Source: an uncultured Desulfuromonadales bacterium (GTDB lineage: Bacteria > Desulfobacterota > Desulfuromonadia > Desulfuromonadales > Geopsychrobacteraceae). Taken from it: a DNA stretch of 6,730 bases. Within the stretch, counting starts at the first letter, position 1, and each line of letters begins with the position of its first letter. The notes beneath the pieces were generated by a model. That model was not told where the DNA came from and searched no databases. It was given only the letters and a program-made list of their open reading frames with translations. The stretch spans positions 1 to 6,730 of the forward strand of contig CALZLE010000007.1 of assembly GCA_945788205.1 (NCBI GenBank), read 5' to 3'. The position numbers were made by a program, and so were the translations under genes. Shown here in pieces: positions 1 through 6,730 of the stretch.

Positions 1-116
1 TGGAATGACAACCCTCTTTTAAGAGCATTTAGAAAAGATTGCCTTTGTAAATCGACTTTCTTGGCGGGTTGGTTGTGTGCTAGGGTTAATCTTTGGCCAA
101 TGCTAGTGTCCTTTTT

Positions 117-120
117 GGGA
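117..120 (+). promoter_or_regulatory. Weak Shine-Dalgarno for the sensor kinase
   Basis: GGGA followed by an A lies nine bases before the ATG at 130. It is a partial match to the anti-Shine-Dalgarno complement. Its main value is in start choice: it favours ATG 130 over the in-frame ATG at 100 and the TTG at 61, neither of which has a comparable purine-rich stretch at a suitable distance. Confidence 0.45.
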
Positions 121-129
121 AACAATTAT

Positions 130-2634
130 ATGAAAGACTGCCGAGTTCTCGCCAGCCTCTTAATATTATTATTCCTCTTCCTTGCTTCTCCGCAATTAAT
201 AAGGGCTGAAAAGCACTTATTAACGGTTGGTGCTTATGAAAATGCGCCCAAAGTTTTTCAAGATGAGCAAGGCGCAGCGACCGGTTTTTGGCCGGACCTG
301 ATTGGGCACATCGCAAAACAGGAAGATTGGCAGATTGAATATGTCTGGGGGACTTGGAGCGAGGGTCTCGAACGGTTAAAGACTGGTGAAATTGATGTTT
401 TGCCGGATGTTGCCGTGACAGACGCCCGTAAAAATCTGTACAAATTTTCCGCCGAAACCGTCCTTTTAAGCTGGTCACGCTTTTACATCAACAACAGTAG
501 CCCAACCTATAGTTCTATCTTTGATTTGACAGGCAAAAAAATTGCCGTATTAAAAAACAGTGTCAACTACACGGGGACAGCCGGAGTAAAAGAGATTGTT
601 GACAGCTTTGATATCGATTGCATTTTTGTCGAATTCCCAAATTACCGCGAAGCATTCAAAGCCGTTACCGATGGCCTGGTCTACGGAGCTGTCGTCAACA
701 GGAACTTTGGCGACGAGCATGAAGCGGAATATGGTCTAAAAAAGACCTCTCTGGTCTTCCAGCCGATCAATATCAATTTTGCCTTTCCGCAAAAAGCCCA
801 GCAGACTCCGACCTTGATTGCGAAAATAGACGACCATATCAAAGCCCTAAAAGAGGATTCTGGATCAGTTTATTTTCAACTTCTGGAAAAGTATTTTGAG
901 ACAGGTATCGCCGAACGAAAATATGTGGTTTTCCCCGAATGGGCAAAGCAGCTGTTGGCGTTGCTCGGAATTTTCGTCGTCGTTGCTCTGGTCACAGCTA
1001 TTGTTTTCAGAATGAAACTGAAAAAATCGATCGACAAAATTGAGCAGAACCGTGCACAGCATGAAGATGCGATATTAGGTGAAAGGTCTTTTCTACGCAG
1101 CGTGATCGATTCCGCGGATGATGCCATCTATATCAAAGACTTAAGTGGCACCTATCTTTGTTGCAACAATGCATCCGAGAAAATGATCGGTCTTTCGGAG
1201 GCGGAACAGATTGGTAAATCGGATTTCGATTTTTTCGACCCGGACCTTGCTAAATCGATTCAAGAAAAAGACCGCGTCGTCTTCGACACCGGCAAATCTG
1301 TCCGGGTTGAGGAATGTTTGACATCGTCAGCAGGAGACTTACTTTACCTTGACTCAATCAAAGCCCCGATTTTCAGGCCGGATGGTGAGATCATTGGTCT
1401 CGTGGGAATTTCCCGCGACATCACCGATCGTAAGCAGTCCGAAGCGAAACACTTGGAGCTTGAGGCGCAACTGCGTCAAAAATACAAGATGGAAGCTATC
1501 GGCATAATGGCCGGGGGGATTGCCCACGATTTCAACAACATCCTTTCCATAATCATGACAAATCTGGAGCTTATGCGCCGTAAAGTCGGCAGCGATCATG
1601 ATTTGTTCCCTCGGCTGACACAGGCGATTGCCGCTTCTTCCAGGGCGGGCGAACTGGTCAAGCAGATTTTGACTTACAGCCGCCAGACCAAGCAGAGCTT
1701 TCAAGCAGTACAGCTGGCCCTGGTTATCGAGGAGTCACTGAAACTGCTTCGATCGTCAACGCCTGCCAGTATCGAGATTTTAACCCAGATCGATGAGGAG
1801 GCTCGTCCGAAAATTATCGATGCCGATTCCACCCAAATCGAAGAGGTCCTGATTAACCTTTGCCATAATGCTGCTTATGCTATGAAAGAGAAAGGTCTGC
1901 TGACGGTTTCTCTTTGTCAGGCCTCGCAGGAGAACCTGCCCCATTTCGACCCGACGAGTGCACCGTCGGACGCCTGTTTGAAATTGACCGTAACCGATAC
2001 CGGGCCAGGGATCCCCGCAGATATTATGGATAAAATCTTTGATCCATTCTTTACGACCAAACCTGTTGGGCAGGGGACGGGGATGGGACTGGCAATTTGT
2101 AATAATATTGTTCAACAACACAAGGGCTTCTTGACCGCTGATAGCCAACCGGGCAAAGGCACAACCTTTTCGGCTTATTTCCCGATTTCAGCCAGCACCG
2201 GAAAATCGAACCCTCGTTTAGATGAGGAGTTGACCGCTGAAGACCTCCCGACAGGCGATGAGCGAATCTTGTTGGTTGATGATGAACCTGCTCTTGCCCA
2301 TGCAACGGCTGATTTTCTGGTGGAACATGGCTATTCGGTGACAATACAAACCGACAGCCGGAAAGCCTTGGCTCTGTTTGCTGCAGATCCTCAGCAATTT
2401 GATTTGATCATAACTGATCAGACAATGCCAGCCATGACCGGAATGGAACTGTCGAAGGAACTTCTTAAAATCAATGCGGAGTCATCGATCATTCTTTGTA
2501 CCGGTTATAGTGCCAATATGACCGAAGGTAAAATCCTTCAATTAGGCGTTAAGGCATTTCTCTCCAAACCATTGGTGTTGCCGACGCTGGCAAAAACCAT
2601 CAGAAATATTCTCGATACACAGATACGAGTATAA
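130..2634 (+). CDS. Hybrid sensor histidine kinase (periplasmic SBP-PAS-HisKA-HATPase-REC)
   Basis: This is an inner-membrane sensor kinase that should bind a small solute in the periplasm, autophosphorylate on His and pass the phosphate to its own receiver. Numbering from the ATG at 130 (834 aa): signal peptide 1-26 with a likely cut after LIRA; type-3 solute-binding domain about 29-258; one transmembrane helix about 273-294; PAS/PAC about 318-435, ending in DITDRK; short linker helix; HisKA with phospho-acceptor H466 in GGIAHDFNN; HATPase with N box (N576, N580), G1 DTGPGIP at 623-629, F box FDPFFTTK at 637-644 and G2 GTGMGLA at 649-655. The C-terminal receiver (about 711-832) has acid pair D717/D718, phospho-acceptor D763, T791 and K813. 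All catalytic residues are present, so it looks functional. The frame stays open upstream to a TTG at 61, but ATG 130 puts the signal peptide at the N-terminus and has GGGA nine bases upstream. No HPt domain or partner regulator is in the window. The ligand and output are unknown. Confidence 0.93.
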   Translation: MKDCRVLASLLILLFLFLASPQLIRAEKHLLTVGAYENAPKVFQDEQGAATGFWPDLIGHIAKQEDWQIEYVWGTWSEGLERLKTGEIDVLPDVAVTDARKNLYKFSAETVLLSWSRFYINNSSPTYSSIFDLTGKKIAVLKNSVNYTGTAGVKEIVDSFDIDCIFVEFPNYREAFKAVTDGLVYGAVVNRNFGDEHEAEYGLKKTSLVFQPININFAFPQKAQQTPTLIAKIDDHIKALKEDSGSVYFQLLEKYFETGIAERKYVVFPEWAKQLLALLGIFVVVALVTAIVFRMKLKKSIDKIEQNRAQHEDAILGERSFLRSVIDSADDAIYIKDLSGTYLCCNNASEKMIGLSEAEQIGKSDFDFFDPDLAKSIQEKDRVVFDTGKSVRVEECLTSSAGDLLYLDSIKAPIFRPDGEIIGLVGISRDITDRKQSEAKHLELEAQLRQKYKMEAIGIMAGGIAHDFNNILSIIMTNLELMRRKVGSDHDLFPRLTQAIAASSRAGELVKQILTYSRQTKQSFQAVQLALVIEESLKLLRSSTPASIEILTQIDEEARPKIIDADSTQIEEVLINLCHNAAYAMKEKGLLTVSLCQASQENLPHFDPTSAPSDACLKLTVTDTGPGIPADIMDKIFDPFFTTKPVGQGTGMGLAICNNIVQQHKGFLTADSQPGKGTTFSAYFPISASTGKSNPRLDEELTAEDLPTGDERILLVDDEPALAHATADFLVEHGYSVTIQTDSRKALALFAADPQQFDLIITDQTMPAMTGMELSKELLKINAESSIILCTGYSANMTEGKILQLGVKAFLSKPLVLPTLAKTIRNILDTQIRV

Positions 2635-2837
2635 GCACCCCCAATAGTTAAAATCACGATACTGCGGTTGCGAAAAAGCCTGTTGCTCCGAACGCTGAGA
2701 AAATTGATGTTTAGGCGTCAATTCCAAGTGGTAACAACATGCAATTTACCGTGATGATTCTCTTCTAATCGCAACTTACACCGACTATTGTTTTAAGATG
2801 ACAAAATCGGTTAAACTCGTTCTTTCGTGCACTCAAG

Positions 2838-2844
2838 AAAAGGA
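2838..2844 (+). promoter_or_regulatory. Ribosome binding site of pdxA
   Basis: AAAAGGA lies five bases upstream of the GTG at 2850. This is a good Shine-Dalgarno core and decides the use of a GTG start. The next in-frame ATG (2871) would remove the conserved first beta strand before the GDPTGIGPE motif. Confidence 0.75.
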
Positions 2845-2849
2845 CTTTT

Positions 2850-3839
2850 GTGAAACCGTTATTGTTGACTATGGGCGATCCGACCGGAATCGGGCCGGAA
2901 CTGATTATTAAAGCTCTTCTCGGGGGCGCTTTCGAGCGATTTCAGGCGCCGTTGCAGGTGGTCGGTGACCTTGGTGTGTTGCAGCGTGCTGCGGCTGTCT
3001 TTGGCAAAGTCGCCGCAGTGGAACAGATAGGCATTGATCATGTCCAGTTGACGATTGATGACCGAAAAATCTACCTGGCCAGCATTTCGCGGCTAGAGGC
3101 AGATCAGCTGACTTATGGCCAGCCAGATAAGGCCTGCGGGCGGGCAATGGCCGGTTATGTTGAATGGGCCGTTTCTCGGTGTCTCGAAGGAACAGCAAGC
3201 GGGATCGTCACCTGTCCCATCAACAAGGCTGCAATCAACGCTGCGGGTGTCAATTTTCCCGGTCACACTGAACTGCTTGCCGAGCGTTGCGGGATAAATA
3301 AAGTTGTGATGATGCTGGCTGGCGACAAATTAAAAGTCTGCCTGGTCACCACCCACCTGGCGTACAAAGATGTTCCGCAGGCATTGAATTCCGCAGAAAT
3401 CCTGGAAACGATCCGTATTACTGATCGGGCGTTCCGCAACCAGTTCGGGGTGAAAAAACCGAAGCTGGCGGTTCTGTCCCTCAATCCACACGCTGGTGAA
3501 AATGGTCTGTTCGGCGATGAAGAAGCAGAATTGATTGTTCCGGCCATCGAACAGGCACAGGCCGAAGGCATCGCCGCAGACGGTCCGCACAGCGCTGATA
3601 CCCTTTTCCATTTTGCCGCCAAGGGCAGCCACGATGCGGTGATCTGCATGTATCACGATCAGGGCTTGATTCCGTTGAAGTTGCTGCATTTCGAAGATGG
3701 CGTCAACGTCACCCTCGGTTTGCCGATTGTCCGCACCAGTGTCGATCACGGGACCGCTTACGACCTGGCGGGAACCGGGCAGGCCAGCACTGAAAGTCTG
3801 TTGGCTGCGATTCGTATGGCGCAGCAGATGGTCATTTGA
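2850..3839 (+). CDS. pdxA: 4-hydroxythreonine-4-phosphate dehydrogenase PdxA
   Basis: PdxA oxidises 4-phosphohydroxy-L-threonine with NAD(P)+. The product decarboxylates to 3-amino-1-hydroxyacetone phosphate, which PdxJ condenses with deoxyxylulose phosphate to give pyridoxine phosphate. It is a cytosolic, metal-dependent homodimer in the DXP-dependent vitamin B6 route. The 329-aa product has the normal family length. Visible family hallmarks are GDPTGIGPE at 9-17, TCPINKAAI at 121-129, GHTELLAE at 138-145, and the three metal-ligand histidines: H169 (TTHLAYKDV), H214 (NPHAGENG) and H269 (MYHDQGLIPLK). The C-terminal block TSVDHGTAYDLAGTG (296-310) is also intact. Translation starts at GTG with a clear ribosome binding site. 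The gene lies 215 bases after the kinase and 26 bases before uvrA, which suggests it heads a pdxA-uvrA transcript. The related PdxA2 group, acting in other pathways, is a possible alternative, but the motifs and length fit classical PdxA well. No other B6 gene is in the window. Confidence 0.95.
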   Translation: MKPLLLTMGDPTGIGPELIIKALLGGAFERFQAPLQVVGDLGVLQRAAAVFGKVAAVEQIGIDHVQLTIDDRKIYLASISRLEADQLTYGQPDKACGRAMAGYVEWAVSRCLEGTASGIVTCPINKAAINAAGVNFPGHTELLAERCGINKVVMMLAGDKLKVCLVTTHLAYKDVPQALNSAEILETIRITDRAFRNQFGVKKPKLAVLSLNPHAGENGLFGDEEAELIVPAIEQAQAEGIAADGPHSADTLFHFAAKGSHDAVICMYHDQGLIPLKLLHFEDGVNVTLGLPIVRTSVDHGTAYDLAGTGQASTESLLAAIRMAQQMVI

Positions 3840-3865
3840 ACCTATTTTCATAAGTATAAAAATTG

Positions 3866-6694
3866 ATGATTGATAAAATAAAGATCCGCGGTGCCCGCGA
3901 ACACAATCTGAAAAACATCGATATCGACATCCCCCGCGATAAATTGGTGGTCGTCACCGGAGTTTCCGGCAGTGGCAAGAGTACCCTCGCTTTCGATACG
4001 ATTTACGCTGAGGGGCAGCGACGCTACGTCGAAAGTCTGTCGGCTTATGCACGTCAATTCCTCGAGCAGATGGAAAAGCCGGATGTCGATCAGATTGACG
4101 GCCTCTCTCCGGCGATCTCCATCGAGCAGAAGACGACCTCGAAGAACCCCCGTTCCACCGTCGGCACGGTCACCGAAATTTATGATTATTTGCGCCTCTT
4201 GTATGCCCGGGTCGGACAGATTCTTTGCCACCGTTGTGGTGAACAGATCAGTTCGCAAACCGTCGAGCAGATGGTCGATCGGGTCATGCAAATGCCAGAG
4301 AAAAGTAAGCTGCTGGTGATGGCACCGATTGTCCGCGAGCGCAAAGGTGAGTATCGCAAAGAACTGGCGCAACTCCAGGCAGACGGCTTCGTGCGCGTCC
4401 GCATCGACGGCGAAATGCAGGAATTGGGCGAAACCGCCGAGCTGGATAAGCAGAAAAAACATACGCTGGAAGTTGTCGTTGATCGTCTGGTGGTCAAGGA
4501 GGGGATTGAGTCGCGCCTGGCCGATTCTATCGAAACCGCCCTGCGATTGACCGATGGTCTGGTGCGGGTTGAAGTGCCGAAGGGTGAGAGTAAGCTGTTT
4601 TCGTCAAAGCACGCTTGTATCGACTGTGGTCTCTCCTACCCTGACATCGAGCCGCGGATGTTCTCTTTCAACAACCCCCACGGTGCTTGTCCCGATTGTA
4701 GCGGGCTCGGGACGCGGAATTATTTTGACGCCGAACAGGTGGTGCCAAACACGGATCTCTGTCTGCGCGACGGGGCAATAGTTCCTTGGGACAGCCGTAC
4801 CGGATATTACTATCAGGCACTGCTCGAAGCGCTGGCAATGCATTATGAGTTCGATATTCGCAAGCCGTTTAAAACCTTGCCGGAACGTTTGCAGAAGATC
4901 ATTCTCTACGGCTCGGGCGAAGAGAATGTCCGGTTTTTTTACGATCAGGGTGAGCGGCGACATTTCTACGAGAAACCGTTTGAGGGAGTGATCACCAATC
5001 TGGAGCGCCGCTATCGGGAGACCGATTCGGACGGGGTGCGCGAGAATCTGGAACGCTTTATGAGCGTGATTCCCTGCCCGACTTGCGAAGGCGCGCGGCT
5101 GCGGCCGGAGTCGTTGCATGTGACGGTGGCGGAAAAAAATATCCGCGACGCCTGTGCCATGTCGATCGCTGATGCGGAACAGTTCTTCACCTCTCTTGAG
5201 TTGCCAGCCAAGCAGGCAGAGATCGCCCGCCGGGTTCTCAAAGAGATCCGAGAGCGGCTTTCCTTTTTGTCGCACGTTGGTCTCGGTTATTTGAGTCTCG
5301 ATCGGAGTTCCGGCACCCTGAGTGGCGGCGAGGGTCAGCGGATTCGGCTCGCAACCCAGATCGGTTCTTCGCTGATGGGGGTGCTCTATATTCTCGATGA
5401 ACCCTCGATCGGTTTGCATCAACGTGACAACCAGCGATTGCTGACCACTCTGCGCCGACTGCGTGACCTCGGCAACACGGTGTTGGTGGTCGAGCATGAT
5501 GAAGAGACGATTGGTATGGCCGATCATGTCATCGATATGGGTCCAGCAGCTGGAATCCACGGTGGAGAAGTGGTCGCGGCCGGAACTCCCGAACAAGTGA
5601 TGGCGGTGGAAGAATCACTGACCGGCCAATATCTGTCGGGCAAGCGGCAGATCATGATTCCGACGGAGCGGCGTCAGAGTGAGCGCTGGCTGGAAATTAT
5701 CGGCGCCCGGGCCAACAATCTGCAAGCGGTCGATGTCAAAATTCCCCTCGGTGTGCTGACCTGTTTTACCGGTGTTTCCGGTTCCGGGAAATCATCGCTG
5801 GTGATTGAAACTCTCTACAAGGCGCTGGCACAGAAATTACATCGAACCCGTGAAAAAGCGGGACCGCTGAAGCAGATTCGGGGGCTGGAACAGCTCGATA
5901 AGGTCATCGATATCGATCAATCGCCGATCGGGCGTACGCCGCGTTCCAACCCGGCCACGTACACCGGAGTGTTCACCGATATCCGCGAACTGTTCGCACA
6001 GTTACCGGAAGCGAAAATTCGTGGTTACAAACCGGGACGTTTTTCTTTCAACGTCAAGGGTGGGCGCTGTGAGGCGTGCAGTGGCGACGGAATCATCAAG
6101 ATCGAAATGCATTTTCTGCCCGATGTTTACGTGCAGTGTGAAATCTGTAAAGGGGCACGCTACAATCGCGAAACCCTGGAGGTAAAATACAAGGGCAAGA
6201 GTATCGCTGATGTGCTGAATATGACCGTCAATCAGGCGAGTCGCTTTCTGGAGAATATTCCGAAAATCAGCAATAAATTGCAGACGGTTCGGGATGTTGG
6301 CCTCGGCTACATCAAGTTGGGACAAAGTGCCACGACCCTCTCGGGCGGGGAGGCGCAACGGGTCAAACTGGCTCGCGAGCTGGGTAAGCGGGCGACCGGG
6401 AAAACCATCTATATTTTGGACGAACCGACCACCGGCCTGCACTTTGCCGATATTCACAAGTTGCTTGAGGTGCTCAACCGACTGGTCGAAACCGGCAATA
6501 CGGTGGTGGTTATCGAGCATAATCTCGATGTGATCAAAACCGCTGATTATGTCATCGATCTGGGGCCGGAAGGGGGCAGTCACGGTGGACAAGTGATTGC
6601 TGCCGGGACACCGGAAGAGGTGGCTATGGTGACTCGCTCCTACACCGGTCAGTTTTTGCGGGATTTTTTAGGCAATGATGAAGAATCGGAGTGA
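3866..6694 (+). CDS. uvrA: Excinuclease ABC subunit A (UvrA)
   Basis: UvrA is the dimeric damage-recognition ATPase of nucleotide excision repair. It scans DNA, loads UvrB at bulky lesions and then leaves before UvrC cuts. The 942-aa product matches the usual family length (about 940). Two ABC modules are complete. Module I has Walker A GVSGSGKS (32-39), signature LSGGEGQR (485-492) and Walker B YILDEP (508-513). Module II has Walker A GVSGSGKSS (636-644), signature LSGGEAQR (825-832) and Walker B YILDEP (849-854). Zinc modules are C251/C254/C275/C278 and C735/C738/C758/C761, with a further CPTC at 404-407. The UvrB-binding and insertion region between Walker A and signature I is full length. 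ATG 3866 matches the usual N-terminus (IDKIKIRGAREHNLKNI). An in-frame TTG at 3863 would add one residue. No strong Shine-Dalgarno is seen, so coupling to pdxA is plausible. No LexA-type operator was recognised in the 26-base gap. Confidence 0.98.
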   Translation: MIDKIKIRGAREHNLKNIDIDIPRDKLVVVTGVSGSGKSTLAFDTIYAEGQRRYVESLSAYARQFLEQMEKPDVDQIDGLSPAISIEQKTTSKNPRSTVGTVTEIYDYLRLLYARVGQILCHRCGEQISSQTVEQMVDRVMQMPEKSKLLVMAPIVRERKGEYRKELAQLQADGFVRVRIDGEMQELGETAELDKQKKHTLEVVVDRLVVKEGIESRLADSIETALRLTDGLVRVEVPKGESKLFSSKHACIDCGLSYPDIEPRMFSFNNPHGACPDCSGLGTRNYFDAEQVVPNTDLCLRDGAIVPWDSRTGYYYQALLEALAMHYEFDIRKPFKTLPERLQKIILYGSGEENVRFFYDQGERRHFYEKPFEGVITNLERRYRETDSDGVRENLERFMSVIPCPTCEGARLRPESLHVTVAEKNIRDACAMSIADAEQFFTSLELPAKQAEIARRVLKEIRERLSFLSHVGLGYLSLDRSSGTLSGGEGQRIRLATQIGSSLMGVLYILDEPSIGLHQRDNQRLLTTLRRLRDLGNTVLVVEHDEETIGMADHVIDMGPAAGIHGGEVVAAGTPEQVMAVEESLTGQYLSGKRQIMIPTERRQSERWLEIIGARANNLQAVDVKIPLGVLTCFTGVSGSGKSSLVIETLYKALAQKLHRTREKAGPLKQIRGLEQLDKVIDIDQSPIGRTPRSNPATYTGVFTDIRELFAQLPEAKIRGYKPGRFSFNVKGGRCEACSGDGIIKIEMHFLPDVYVQCEICKGARYNRETLEVKYKGKSIADVLNMTVNQASRFLENIPKISNKLQTVRDVGLGYIKLGQSATTLSGGEAQRVKLARELGKRATGKTIYILDEPTTGLHFADIHKLLEVLNRLVETGNTVVVIEHNLDVIKTADYVIDLGPEGGSHGGQVIAAGTPEEVAMVTRSYTGQFLRDFLGNDEESE

Positions 6695-6730
6695 CGAGAG
6701 GTTGTCGACGATTCTGCTCGGTTGACGCAA

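Noticed and set aside
66..81. Possible sigma-54 promoter upstream of the kinase (GG at 67-68 and GC at 79-80)
   Set aside because: The GG-GC spacing is right, but the surrounding bases match the consensus poorly (no TGGCAC block, GTGC in place of TTGC). It is expected by chance in a GT-rich stretch.
93..100. Palindrome TTGGCCAA as an operator
   Set aside because: A single 8-base palindrome without a second half-site or known consensus is not enough evidence.
2664..2698. Hairpin after the kinase as a rho-independent terminator
   Set aside because: The stem is short with a bulge (GCGGTT against AACGC), the loop is long and no run of T follows.
3330..4462. Antisense open frames opposite pdxA and the start of uvrA (3330-3851, 3848-4462)
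   Set aside because: They are shadows of two unmistakable genes; their translations show no family motif and no plausible ribosome binding site was found.
4604..5596. Antisense open frame of 330 codons inside uvrA
   Set aside because: It lies fully opposite a highly conserved UvrA coding region, has no recognisable domain, and its length is explained by the codon pattern of the sense strand.
3866..6694. Internal repeat within uvrA as a recent gene duplication
   Set aside because: The two similar ABC halves are the ancient, normal architecture of every UvrA protein.
6695..6730. Inverted CGAG/CTCG after the uvrA stop as a terminator
   Set aside because: Only four base pairs, no T run, and the window ends too soon to judge.

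Overview
The window holds three complete genes, all on the + strand: a membrane-bound hybrid sensor histidine kinase (130-2634), pdxA for vitamin B6 synthesis (2850-3839) and uvrA for nucleotide excision repair (3866-6694). The style suggests a Gram-negative deltaproteobacterial lineage, most likely the Desulfuromonas/Geobacter/Pelobacter group. The reasons are the kinase architecture (periplasmic binding domain, PAS, HisKA with an AHDFNN motif, HATPase, C-terminal receiver), the moderate GC content and the pdxA-uvrA adjacency. This placement is an inference from style and memory and was not tested by a search.

Region by region: positions 1-129 are an upstream leader with no gene and no convincing promoter. 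The kinase follows, with a signal peptide, a periplasmic solute-binding domain and one transmembrane helix. Its cytoplasmic part is a full phosphorelay module ending in a receiver. A 215-base AT-richer spacer (2635-2849) separates it from pdxA, which has a GTG start and a good ribosome binding site. After a gap of only 26 bases comes uvrA, whose ATG lacks a clear Shine-Dalgarno sequence. The last 36 bases (6695-6730) show no gene or terminator.

pdxA and uvrA are probably co-transcribed, although their functions are unrelated: a PLP precursor dehydrogenase and the damage-recognition ATPase of UvrABC. The kinase is probably a separate transcription unit. No cognate DNA-binding response regulator lies in the window, so its output is unknown.

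I looked for an undescribed system on both strands and did not find one. There are no CRISPR arrays, mobile elements, RNA genes, toxin-antitoxin pairs or defence genes. This is mostly ordinary chromosomal housekeeping content plus one signalling protein whose ligand is unknown.
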